Shown here one piece after another: positions 1-7,817 of a stretch of DNA of 64,000 nucleotides. Position 1 is the stretch's first letter; each line of letters begins with the position of its first letter. The notes beneath the pieces are model-generated. The model did no database searches. It saw only the letters and a list, made by a program, of their open reading frames with translations, and had not been told where the DNA came from. The stretch comes from Chitinophagaceae bacterium (GTDB taxonomy: Bacteria; Bacteroidota; Bacteroidia; Chitinophagales; Chitinophagaceae), in contig JANWIY010000163.1 of assembly GCA_025449645.1 (NCBI GenBank), forward strand, positions 1-64,000, in the 5' to 3' direction. A program made the translations under genes and the position numbers.

Positions 1-984
1 ATCGCCCTTATTTTGCTGGGTGCTGGCGGCCTGAAAAATGCGGATGATGCCATCCCGCAATACATGCGAAAGCGCTTTGACCTCGCTGAAATTGCAGATC
101 CATACGCCGTTTTTCTCCCCGAAACAATCCATGTCTTTCGGCATGACGCGCGTCACAAGGATAGCCACATGGGCGGCTTGCTGACGCATATCGTGTTTCA
201 GTTTATCCACCCAGTCGGTTTCAAAATATTTGGTTCTTTTGCTTTCATAAATAATTGTCCCGCATTCCTGGCCAAGCTGGTTTCTGACGGTAAGTGTACA
301 ATCTGCCCCGCGAACACCCTTTCCTACCGGTGCAACCAGGTCGAATGGGAACGATGCCTGCAATAAGGTTTCCAGCGCAAGCTCCTGCACTTCTCCCTGT
401 AAGTGCATGGAGCCCTGCTCTGCTTTGCGCTGTAATTCCTCAATGAGTTTTTTCTGGTCTTCGAGCTGCTTTTCTTTTTCCTTCAGGCGAAGCTGGTGCT
501 CCGTTTCCTTAGCCGCAGTCTTCTGCTCTTCGATGCTCCGTATTTCTCCGGCGATTTTTTCGCGCTCCTCCTGTAATTTCCTTTGTACAGAAAGCTCCAG
601 TTCGGACTCTTTAATTTTCAAAGCCTGTTCCATTTGCAGAAACTCCAGTTCTTTTTGCCGCGCCAGCTTTAGCTTTTCCTGATTATCGCTGTTGGATTGC
701 TGGAGAAGACTAAGGCGGTTCTCAAAATCAGCACTGATGGCCTTTCGTATGTTTTCTTCCAGGGATTGCTGAAGCTGTTTTTTTTCTTCACTCATCTTTT
801 TCTCGAAGAATTCTTCCTGCTGCTTAAGCTGCCTGGAGTAATCGGCAGTCTTCTGCTGGAATTCTTCTTCTTTTTTCCGCGTGAAACTGATCATCTGTTC
901 ACGCAGGTCTTTTTTGTATTGCTCGGACACGGCTTCTTCCATCGCAAATTCATGCTGACAATTCGGGCACTTGATGGTGGACAT
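1..984 (-). CDS. DUF2130 domain protein (3' end cut by window edge)
   Basis: The frame is open from an ATG at 984 to the window edge, giving 328 codons without a stop. The N-terminus has a single CPNC knuckle (C6, C9). A long charged stretch of about residues 20-210, rich in E, K, Q and R, is predicted to form a coiled coil. The C-terminal part has the DUF2130 look, with a D228 ... E247-S-K249 pattern after hydrophobic strands that resembles a PD-(D/E)XK nuclease core. The DUF2130 assignment is by family resemblance; nuclease activity is only an inference. It is divergent from the gamma-glutamyltranspeptidase gene, with a perfect hairpin between them. Confidence 0.85.
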   Translation of the reverse strand, partial: MSTIKCPNCQHEFAMEEAVSEQYKKDLREQMISFTRKKEEEFQQKTADYSRQLKQQEEFFEKKMSEEKKQLQQSLEENIRKAISADFENRLSLLQQSNSDNQEKLKLARQKELEFLQMEQALKIKESELELSVQRKLQEEREKIAGEIRSIEEQKTAAKETEHQLRLKEKEKQLEDQKKLIEELQRKAEQGSMHLQGEVQELALETLLQASFPFDLVAPVGKGVRGADCTLTVRNQLGQECGTIIYESKRTKYFETDWVDKLKHDMRQQAAHVAILVTRVMPKDMDCFGEKNGVWICNFSEVKALSHVLRDGIIRIFQAASTQQNKGD

Positions 985-1015
985 TTGTCGTTTTTGGGTA
1001 AAGTTAGTGAGGAAT

Positions 1016-1058
1016 GGTTGACGGTTGACAGTTGATGGTTGACTGTCAACCGTCAACC
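1016..1058. repeat. Perfect 17-bp inverted repeat (R1-related words) in a divergent promoter region
   Basis: The left arm is 1016-1032, the loop 1033-1041 and the right arm 1042-1058. The arms are perfectly complementary and are made of GGTTGAC words, as in the dispersed R1 repeats. It lies between the starts of two divergent genes (984 and 1093), so it is not a normal terminator position. No T-run follows. Confidence 0.8.
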
Positions 1059-1092
1059 CTTTTGCCCTATCTTTAAACAACAATTATTGCTC

Positions 1093-3117
1093 ATGAAATA
1101 CCTTCTCGCCGCGGGATTGATTCTATTTTCAATTCCGGGTTTTTCCCAGCGCACGGAAAAACCGCCTTTATACGCAAAACATTGGATGGCTATTACCGGG
1201 AAACCGCTTGGGGCCGAAGCGGGTGCTCAGATTTTTCAGAAAGGCGGAAATGCAGTGGATGCAGCCTGCGCCATGCTCGGTGCTGTTTGTACCATGTGGG
1301 ATGTGCTGAGCTGGGGAGGAGAGACTCAGGCCATTATTTATAATCCAAAAACAAAACAGGTGATCTCCCTGGACGCCCTGGGCTTTGCACCTGGTGCGGC
1401 AACCGTTAGTTATTATAAGAGTAAGGGATATTATTTCCCGCCAGAATACGGCCCCCTTGCTGCAGTGACGCCGGGTACGCCGGGCGGACTTTGCCACCTC
1501 CTTGCTGAGTACGGAACGATGAGCCTGAAGGAAGTGCTGGCTCCGGCAATGCAGATGGCTGCAGGATATCCAATTGATGCCCAAATTGCAAACAGCATCC
1601 AGGCCAACAGGAAAATGATCAGCCAGTGGCCATACAGTAAAAAAGTATTTTTGACACATCCGGGCGAAAAAAGAGAAGCGCCCTATCCCGGGGAAATCTT
1701 TGTTCAAAAAAACCTGCTTGCCACACTGACCAAAATGGTGGAAGCAGAGCAAGAGGCTTTAAAGAAGGGGAAATCGCGCAAAGAGGCCATCTATGCCGCA
1801 TATGACCGGTTTTATAAAGGTGATATCGCCAAAGAATTTGTGCGCGGTTGCCAGGAACAGGGAGGACTGATCACCATGGAAGACCTGGCGCGCTGGAAGC
1901 CGGTTGAGGAAGAGCCGCTCCACGTGAATTACAAAGGTATTGAAGTATATAAACTTCAGCAGTGGAGCCAGGGCCCAAGTTTATTGGAAGGTCTGAATAT
2001 CCTGGAGAATTTTAACCTGAAAGATATGGGTTACAATAGTGCACGCTATATCCATACAATTTATCAGACCATGAACCTGGCGTTTGCTGATCGTGATTTC
2101 TATTATGGAGATCCCTATTTTGCGAAAGAGCCAATGAAGGGACTATTGAGTAAAGAGTATGCAAAAGAAAGGGCCGCGCTCATTCAATACGACCATAACG
2201 ATTCCGTCGCTGCACCCGGCGATCCTTATCCCTTCGAGGGCAAAAGAAATCCTTATGCAGATCAACTGAAGAAAAGATTCGGTCCGTCCTGGCCGAACGA
2301 AGATTCGCGTTCAGCGTTATTCAGTCCGCAATCAGAGTCAAGCCAATCTTCAACCTCTCCATTCGTCCTTATAGCGGACCCATCTGTCAACCGTCAACAG
2401 TCAACGGTCAACGGTCCCCCCGTCAACGGTTCTCCCGTCAACCATCAACCATCAACCATCAACGAAACCTCCTACGCGCTAAGCGACAAAGACGAATCCC
2501 TCTATATGGACCGCCTTTGGCGCGGCACTACATCCATCGAAACCTGCGATGAAGATGGCTGGGTCGTGTCAGTAACTCCCAGCGGCGGATGGACCCCCGC
2601 CTGCATTGCAGGAGAGACCGGGGTGGGCATGAGCGAGCGGATGCAAAGCTTCGTGCTGGATTCCACCATCAATCCTTTTAATGTTCTTGAGCCCTATAAA
2701 AAACCGCGGGTTACTTTAACACCTACCCTGGCCATGAAAGATGGTAAACCTTTTCTCGCATTCGGGGTGCAGGGAGGAGATACCCAGGATCAGAACCTGC
2801 TCCAGTTTTTCCTGAATGTTGTTGAATTCGGTATGACGGTGCAGGAAGCAACAGAAGCGCCCAATATAAATACCGAGCAATTATGGCTTTCCCTCGGTGG
2901 TGACAGGCTGCAGGATCGTCAACCCCGTCCTGGAAGAATTTTATTGAACAGCAATACTTCTCCCTGGATCCGAAAGGAACTGAACGGTATGGGATATAAA
3001 ATGACTTTCGCAGACAGAACCAGCGGGCCTATCAATGCGATTTATTTCGACTGGAAGCACGGCAGTTTTTGGGGAGGCAGCAGTAATTATGGGGAGGATT
3101 ATGGGATAGCGTGGTAG
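1093..3117 (+). CDS. Gamma-glutamyltranspeptidase family protein
   Basis: This is an exported Ntn-hydrolase of the gamma-glutamyltranspeptidase family (674 aa), expected to cleave or transfer gamma-glutamyl groups in the periplasm. The ATG at 1093 is chosen because it begins a signal peptide (MKYLLAAGLILFSIPGFSQ); an upstream in-frame start at 1039 would add a non-signal leader. The early motif GGNAVDAACAM is typical of the family. The likely self-processing threonine is Thr479 in RGTTSIET; the His of the classical TTH motif is replaced by Ser. A Pro/Asn/Ser-rich insert at about residues 412-465 is encoded partly by repeat words also found between genes (2386-2464). Confidence 0.9.
   Translation: MKYLLAAGLILFSIPGFSQRTEKPPLYAKHWMAITGKPLGAEAGAQIFQKGGNAVDAACAMLGAVCTMWDVLSWGGETQAIIYNPKTKQVISLDALGFAPGAATVSYYKSKGYYFPPEYGPLAAVTPGTPGGLCHLLAEYGTMSLKEVLAPAMQMAAGYPIDAQIANSIQANRKMISQWPYSKKVFLTHPGEKREAPYPGEIFVQKNLLATLTKMVEAEQEALKKGKSRKEAIYAAYDRFYKGDIAKEFVRGCQEQGGLITMEDLARWKPVEEEPLHVNYKGIEVYKLQQWSQGPSLLEGLNILENFNLKDMGYNSARYIHTIYQTMNLAFADRDFYYGDPYFAKEPMKGLLSKEYAKERAALIQYDHNDSVAAPGDPYPFEGKRNPYADQLKKRFGPSWPNEDSRSALFSPQSESSQSSTSPFVLIADPSVNRQQSTVNGPPVNGSPVNHQPSTINETSYALSDKDESLYMDRLWRGTTSIETCDEDGWVVSVTPSGGWTPACIAGETGVGMSERMQSFVLDSTINPFNVLEPYKKPRVTLTPTLAMKDGKPFLAFGVQGGDTQDQNLLQFFLNVVEFGMTVQEATEAPNINTEQLWLSLGGDRLQDRQPRPGRILLNSNTSPWIRKELNGMGYKMTFADRTSGPINAIYFDWKHGSFWGGSSNYGEDYGIAW
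2386..2464 (+). repeat. R1-related CAACC/CAACGGT word array inside a coding region
   Basis: Near-tandem GTCAACCGTCAAC, GTCAACGGT and CATCAAC words fill about 80 bases of the gamma-glutamyltranspeptidase reading frame. They translate into a low-complexity V-N-G-P-P / H-Q-P-S-T-I-N stretch. The same words form the hairpin at 1016-1058 and the arms of the intergenic R1 elements. Confidence 0.8.
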
Positions 3118-3139
3118 TTGAGCAAGCCCTTGAATATTT

Positions 3140-3228
3140 GGTGGATGGTATATTGTGGATGGTAGATGGATCTCAGGTGCGGATCCCCAATGGAAGTCCA
3201 TCCACCATCCACCATATTCCATCCACCA
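3140..3228. repeat. R1 intergenic inverted-repeat element, short-core copy
   Basis: GTGGATGG/GGTAGATGG words on the left face CCATCCACC words on the right, around a core of about 30 bases containing TCAGGTGC. That core word also occurs beside the arm in the copy at 44365. The element fills the gap between two convergent genes, and the stop of the TonB-like gene (3230-3232) directly abuts it. Confidence 0.75.
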
Positions 3229-3229
3229 C

Positions 3230-4117
3230 TCAATTCTTAAGCTTAAAATTAAAAATCAACGTTCCTACCGACTCATCCGATCCGGTATTAAACCTGATCT
3301 GGTGGGCTTTGCGCAAAGCAATAGCCTTCAGGGAGGCATCAGCGGTAGTTGAACCCCGGGGCTGAAAATCTGCACTGATCACATTGCCAGCAGCATCAAC
3401 ATGGATATCGACGGCAACTTTTGCATTTTCATTAAAATCGTCAGTGAAGGAGGGAAGGCTTCTTATTGATCTTCCCTGCAATCCACGGGCGATAGCAACA
3501 CCGGAGCCGTTACCCCCGCCTTTATAATTATTTGAGTTCGGATCTCCGCCGGGCTGTCCCTGATCTCCCTTCCCGCCAGCAATGCCCTGATTTCCGCCGG
3601 GTTTAAAATGATCTGCATCATTACCTCCGCTGCCGTCGCCATGTACTCCGTGGAAAACAGCTTTCGGTTTGGGGGGTGCCGGCGTGGGATTGGGAGCAAT
3701 TTCTTTTGCTTTCCTTGGCGTTTTTACGGCAAGATCTTTATCGGGTATTTTTGTTGCGTTGGGTCTGGTCACAGGAGGCTGTTTCACCGCCGGCACATCC
3801 TCAGTCTGCTTATCATCAGTCTCAACACTCTTCAAGGCCTCTTTTTCCCTTGCAACGGCTTTTGGTGGAGTGTATTTTTCCTGGTCCTTTGCGGAAGGAT
3901 TACCCGGCAGGAAGGGTTGGTCGGTTCCAAGACCCTGATCACTGTTGCCCAGATTTACTTCCAGACCTTCTTCCACTGGCTGCGGCGGATTAAAAGGGAG
4001 GGTCCATGATACCAGGAAAAAAAGAAGAAAAAGACTTCCGCTGATAAGGAGAGTATAGAGGGAAGCTAACCGGTTTTTGCGGGCTTCGAATTCTTTATTG
4101 ATGTCCCGATGATTCAC
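3230..4117 (-). CDS. TonB family protein (energy transducer-like)
   Basis: This 295-residue protein has a short cytoplasmic N-terminus and one membrane segment at about residues 20-42. A Pro/Lys- and then Gly/Asn-rich periplasmic linker follows, and the C-terminal domain of about 75 residues has the TonB pattern (VAVDIHVDAAGNV ... FNFKLKN). It would link the inner-membrane proton motive force to outer-membrane receptors such as those in this window. No exbB or exbD lies beside it. The start is GTG at 4117; the ATG overlapping it is out of frame and hits a stop at once. A near-consensus TAACTTCG lies 4 bases upstream. Confidence 0.8.
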   Translation of the reverse strand: MNHRDINKEFEARKNRLASLYTLLISGSLFLLFFLVSWTLPFNPPQPVEEGLEVNLGNSDQGLGTDQPFLPGNPSAKDQEKYTPPKAVAREKEALKSVETDDKQTEDVPAVKQPPVTRPNATKIPDKDLAVKTPRKAKEIAPNPTPAPPKPKAVFHGVHGDGSGGNDADHFKPGGNQGIAGGKGDQGQPGGDPNSNNYKGGGNGSGVAIARGLQGRSIRSLPSFTDDFNENAKVAVDIHVDAAGNVISADFQPRGSTTADASLKAIALRKAHQIRFNTGSDESVGTLIFNFKLKN

Positions 4118-4189
4118 ATGACGAAGTTAGTTCAAACCTTTGTGAATATGCAGAAGAACTCATGCAGCGCACCAAATGCATTTTCCGGA

Positions 4190-5479
4190 TCAAGATGCAA
4201 AATCTTTTTCAAAATTTCCCCGGATGCGTTCCATCGGCGGATTGAAATAACCAAATTTTAACAGCGGGAATTCAGTTTTCAAAAGATCCATAAGATTTTT
4301 TACGCCCATGGCCGTTCCGGTCTCCGCACTGCCTGTCTTCCCCAGGTACCAGTCGGGATCAATATTGAAATTTCGCCATTGGATCATGCGGAGCCCCGTG
4401 GCCTGAATGAATTTCCTCAGCGCCTCATATTCTTCGATACTGTCAGTCATTCCGGGAAACACAAAATAATTGATGGATGTCCACCCACCCGCCTGCCGCA
4501 CGATGCGCAGGCTTTCGATGATATCTTCAAATACATAATTATTGGGCCGGTAATAGGCTTCGTATAAATGCTTTCGCGCAGAATTCATACTAACCCTTAT
4601 GGAATTCAACCCGGCTTCGCAGAGTGCGTGAACTGCTTCAGGTCTCGATCCGTTTGTGTTGATATTGATGCTGCCCCGGGCGGTATGTTTACGGATTTCC
4701 AGAATAGCTTCGCGAATGATTTCCCACATCAGCAAGGGCTCTCCTTCGCAACCCTGTCCGAAGCTCACAATCGGGTAGGCCGCCGTTTGCAGATGAGGGA
4801 CGGTGAATTCAACAATCTCTTCCGATGAAGGCCGGAAACTGAGTCTGTCCTGCGTGGAATGAATGGTTTCCTCCTGCGGCTGAAAAGAAATACATCCGAT
4901 ACAATTTGCATTGCATGCCGGAGAGACGGGCACCGGGCATTCCCAGCGGCCCAATGAAAAATTACGCGCAGCGGGACAATGATACGTCATGCAGCAATTT
5001 TCCATCAGGTGTTTTACAAGCCGGTTATGCGGATAGGATTTCAGTAAATGGCTGGCTCCTTTTTTAATATTTTGTTCGTTATAACCAAGGGCTTCCTGCC
5101 GGATATCCTGTTCGATGCGCAAGGCGGGAACATAGAACCGGTCTTCGTGCCAACCCGTTGCTGTATAACAGAAGAGCGGCAGGGTGGGAGCATCTTTTTC
5201 TGTTTCATAAGCTGCAAGATATAGTCCTGTGTGCGCGGGTGGAATAAATGCTGCAACGGCCCAGCCTTTTTCACACAGCCGCATGTTCCCGGTTCTTACA
5301 TCAATACCGATACCGCGGCGGCCGGGAAGTTCATATAGTGATCCCCCTTCCGGCAGCAGGATCCAGTCTTCCTCATCCACGGGCACGGCATCCCATCCGC
5401 TGCGTCCTGCAGCATAGAGCGAAACATCTTCGAAGATATTTCCGCGGCCATCTGAATAGAGGAGAAAAGGGGAAAACAT
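4190..5479 (-). CDS. Radical SAM domain protein
   Basis: This 429-residue protein carries the radical SAM cluster motif CNANCIGC (CxxxCxxC) near residue 175, so it should bind a 4Fe-4S cluster and S-adenosylmethionine. Shortly before it, NCCMTYHC and WECP supply further cysteines that may bind a second cluster. The N-terminal 130 residues are outside the radical SAM barrel and unfamiliar. Downstream motifs such as FGQGCEGEPLL, NTNGS and SMNSAR fit the barrel core. The substrate is unknown and no partner peptide is visible. Confidence 0.8.
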   Translation of the reverse strand: MFSPFLLYSDGRGNIFEDVSLYAAGRSGWDAVPVDEEDWILLPEGGSLYELPGRRGIGIDVRTGNMRLCEKGWAVAAFIPPAHTGLYLAAYETEKDAPTLPLFCYTATGWHEDRFYVPALRIEQDIRQEALGYNEQNIKKGASHLLKSYPHNRLVKHLMENCCMTYHCPAARNFSLGRWECPVPVSPACNANCIGCISFQPQEETIHSTQDRLSFRPSSEEIVEFTVPHLQTAAYPIVSFGQGCEGEPLLMWEIIREAILEIRKHTARGSININTNGSRPEAVHALCEAGLNSIRVSMNSARKHLYEAYYRPNNYVFEDIIESLRIVRQAGGWTSINYFVFPGMTDSIEEYEALRKFIQATGLRMIQWRNFNIDPDWYLGKTGSAETGTAMGVKNLMDLLKTEFPLLKFGYFNPPMERIRGNFEKDFAS

Positions 5480-5516
5480 TGGGCAAATTTAATTAAAGTT
5501 GATCGTTGGTGAAAAG

Positions 5517-5653
5517 GGTTGATGGTAGATGGTCGATGGTTGATGGAGGAACCTAATCCGGTAATAGCGAAAACGAATTCAACAGCAAGGGAGGAAAATT
5601 CTATTGGAGCCTTGCATCCAAAGTCCATCAACTATCAACCATCTACCATCAAC
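5517..5653. repeat. R1 intergenic inverted-repeat element with conserved core (copy A)
   Basis: The left arm reads GGTTGATGGTAGATGG and so on; the right arm is its approximate complement (CCATCAACTATCAACCATC and on). They flank a core of about 75 bases that contains CGAAAACGAATTCAACAGC. This core is recognisably the reverse complement of the core at 44365-44510. The right arm supplies the last codons (MVDG) and the stop of the gene ending at 5635. Confidence 0.8.
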
Positions 5654-6195
5654 TTCTCTAAGTGCTCCCGGCAATAGAGATTAAACTCATCCTCATCAGC
5701 ATCCGGTTCTTCATCATCCAGCACTTCTTTCTGGAATAATTTATTATTTCTAAAATCCAGGGTCAGGATCCCGTCCTTGAGTATCACGGCATTTAGTTCT
5801 TTCCAGGAAATCTTTTTTTTGAAGAACGTATTCAGCACGATCTCGTTTTTATTGAACCCGATCTCCAGCGGATACTTGGCCTGACTTTCAAATACCGCGA
5901 AAAAAATAAACAAGAGGATCATCCATTGAAAAAAAGGCATCCCGATCCAGAAAACGCCGGCTGCCAGCAACCAGTTCCTGAAAATTATTTCTTTCCCCTT
6001 ACGCGCAGCGAAAATATTCTGCAGCATGCCGGTGATTAGGATGAGGGCCGCAAAGCTGAGGAAATAGCTAAACCGGAAGGAGCGGATCTGCAGGAGGATA
6101 AATGCGAGGACAGAAAAAACTAAAAGGAAAAAACTGGCGAAATCGGTGCGTCGCGCATTTTCCCGCTTCAGGGCAACTACATACTCGTAGCGCAT
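5635..6195 (-). CDS. Hypothetical membrane protein (PH-like tail)
   Basis: I recognise no named family for this 186-residue protein. It has hydrophobic segments at about residues 22-38, 43-62, 75-90 and 88-102. A soluble, strand-rich tail follows (IGFNKNEIVLNTFFKKKISWKEL onward) that resembles membrane-linked PH-like domains of small Bacteroidota proteins, then an acidic stretch (DDEEPDADEDE). The start overlaps the end of the preceding arginase-family gene by 19 bases on the same strand, which suggests translational coupling. Its last few codons are made of R1 repeat sequence. Confidence 0.7.
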   Translation of the reverse strand: MRYEYVVALKRENARRTDFASFFLLVFSVLAFILLQIRSFRFSYFLSFAALILITGMLQNIFAARKGKEIIFRNWLLAAGVFWIGMPFFQWMILLFIFFAVFESQAKYPLEIGFNKNEIVLNTFFKKKISWKELNAVILKDGILTLDFRNNKLFQKEVLDDEEPDADEDEFNLYCREHLEKLMVDG

Positions 6196-7262
6196 TCGGC
6201 CACTTTAGAAGTTACGGGCAAGGGGTTCGAAGCAATCAGCATATTGCAGAGCTTCCACAGGATCCGCGCGCCAACATTGGCATCAACGCTGGTTTCACCA
6301 ACTGCAATTTCATCCAGGTCAAACCCAATCAGCCGCCGTCCGCTTTCCATGATCTTCTTAACGAGATAAAGGACCTGCTCCACTTCAAAACCACCATTCA
6401 CCGGCGTTCCTGTGTGCGGGCACAATTTGGGATCAAGCCCGTCCACGTCAAATGAAATATAAACATGAGAAGGAAGCTGACTCACGATCTCGTCTACAAT
6501 GGTTTGCCAGGTTTGCCCTTCATACAATCTTTCCTTGATCTCCTTATCGAAATACGTGATCACACGGCGCTGACTATTGCATATATAATTCCATTCTTCC
6601 TCACTATAATCCCTTATCCCAATCTGGATAAGGCGCGAGATCTGCGGGATCTCGGTAAGGGCATTATACATGATGCTTGCATGGCTATGGTCAAAATTTT
6701 CATAAGTCTTGCGAAGATCACAGTGGGCATCAATTTGCAACACGCCAAAATCAGCGTATTTCTCGGCAATGGCTTTCAGGTATCCGAACGGGATACTGTG
6801 GTCGCCACCGAGAAGGGCAACCAGCCTGCCCTGGTTGAGCAGGTTAATTGTTTGCTCATAAACCCATTTATTGAGATTTACGCTGCCTTCATTGATTTCC
6901 TTGAGTGACTTGCACATGAAATTATTCTTCTCAACCTGCTCGCCCTTGGAGATATAATTAATATATAGTTCAGCCTCTTTGCGCAGATAGTCACTCTTCA
7001 TTAGGATTTTCCGGTCAGGGTGACGCATATAAATACCCTGTCTCCACGCATTGTTGCTTTCAAGGTCGAACAGGTCCACCTGCATGCTGGCGTTGAAAAT
7101 GTGTTCACCACTACGTGAGGTTCCGGAGCCGTAGCTTACGGTTACTTCCCATGGAACGGGTAAAACGATCAGGCGGGCCTCCTCTTCCGTAAACGGAAGA
7201 CCAAAGATGCTGTTCTTTGGATTGCTGGGTATATTCGCGTCGAATGTGGATAGGTCACTCAT
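6177..7262 (-). CDS. Arginase/agmatinase/formimidoylglutamase family hydrolase
   Basis: This ureohydrolase (361 aa) needs two Mn ions. The metal-binding residues are all visible: H155 in GGDHS, D178/H180/D182 in DAHCD, and D272/D274 in SFDVDGLDP. In Bacteroidota this subfamily is usually called formimidoylglutamase (histidine degradation) or simply arginase family. No other histidine-utilisation gene is nearby, so the substrate is open. A full consensus promoter (7322 to 7292) precedes it, with a predicted leader of about 22 bases. Confidence 0.9.
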   Translation of the reverse strand: MSDLSTFDANIPSNPKNSIFGLPFTEEEARLIVLPVPWEVTVSYGSGTSRSGEHIFNASMQVDLFDLESNNAWRQGIYMRHPDRKILMKSDYLRKEAELYINYISKGEQVEKNNFMCKSLKEINEGSVNLNKWVYEQTINLLNQGRLVALLGGDHSIPFGYLKAIAEKYADFGVLQIDAHCDLRKTYENFDHSHASIMYNALTEIPQISRLIQIGIRDYSEEEWNYICNSQRRVITYFDKEIKERLYEGQTWQTIVDEIVSQLPSHVYISFDVDGLDPKLCPHTGTPVNGGFEVEQVLYLVKKIMESGRRLIGFDLDEIAVGETSVDANVGARILWKLCNMLIASNPLPVTSKVAECATSM

Positions 7263-7291
7263 TTTTTCACTCTCTTCTTTGAAACGGCTGG

Positions 7292-7322
7292 CAAAGTTAA
7301 TGCAGTATGTGGGACGGGCAAA
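7292..7322 (-). promoter_or_regulatory. Bacteroidota-type promoter for the arginase-family gene
   Basis: On the minus strand, TTTG (7322-7319) is followed after exactly 19 bases by TAACTTTG (7299-7292). This matches the Bacteroidota -33/-7 consensus. The predicted transcription start is near 7285, upstream of the ATG at 7262. Confidence 0.75.
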
Positions 7323-7380
7323 AGTTTATCTTTCCTTTCAGAAGGCCCATAAAAGTATATCCCCGAATGTGTTTTTCGGG

Positions 7381-7388
7381 TAACTTTG
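7381..7388 (+). promoter_or_regulatory. -7 element (TAACTTTG) directly before ccmE
   Basis: TAACTTTG lies only six bases before the ccmE ATG (7395). Because transcription normally begins about seven bases after this element, the mRNA would be leaderless or nearly so. No clear -33 TTTG is seen at the right spacing. Confidence 0.55.
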
Positions 7389-7394
7389 CGGCTC

Positions 7395-7811
7395 ATGAAG
7401 CGTCTCCACATCATCCTTCTTGTTTTCATTGCCGCCGCTATCGGGCTGCTAGTCAGTTTTATGGGAAATCTCTCTACCTATGAAACCATTGCTTCTGCCC
7501 GCCAGAAAGAGGGGAAAAGTGTCACCATCATTGCCAAACTGGATAATAGCCAGCCAATTGAATACAATCCGGTAAAGGATCCCAACTATCTCAGCTTTCA
7601 CATTCAGGATACTCTGGGTAACCGCGCCAAAGTCATTTATCATTATGGAAAACCATATGATATGGAAAAAGCAGAAAGGATCGTGCTGAAAGGTAAAATG
7701 CATGGAGATGTGTTTGAAATTTCCCAAAAGGACGGAATTCTGATAAAGTGTCCATCCAAATACAAAGACGATCCGGAGACTGCCAGGAAGAATCTCAGTC
7801 AAACTCAATAG
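7395..7811 (+). CDS. ccmE: Cytochrome c maturation protein CcmE (CxxxY type)
   Basis: CcmE is a periplasmic, membrane-anchored heme chaperone that binds heme covalently before handing it to CcmF. The protein (138 aa) has an N-terminal membrane anchor and an OB-fold region ending in VLKGKMHGDVFEI...ILIKCPSKY. The usual heme-binding histidine (HxxxY) is replaced by cysteine (C119-x3-Y123). This is the alternative form known from Desulfovibrio-type and archaeal CcmE proteins. The ATG at 7395 is preferred to an in-frame TTG three codons earlier. ccmF follows six bases after the stop. No ccmA, B or C is adjacent. Confidence 0.85.
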   Translation: MKRLHIILLVFIAAAIGLLVSFMGNLSTYETIASARQKEGKSVTIIAKLDNSQPIEYNPVKDPNYLSFHIQDTLGNRAKVIYHYGKPYDMEKAERIVLKGKMHGDVFEISQKDGILIKCPSKYKDDPETARKNLSQTQ

Positions 7812-7817
7812 CCCATC

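Noticed and set aside
13-1035. Plus-strand open frames at the left edge
   Set aside because: They are antisense to the long open DUF2130 frame on the minus strand, have Ser/Cys/Phe-rich text typical of mirrored coiled-coil coding DNA, and lack family motifs.
2941-3365. Small open frames around the 3140-3228 repeat
   Set aside because: They are translations of the repeat words on both strands and overlap well-supported genes.
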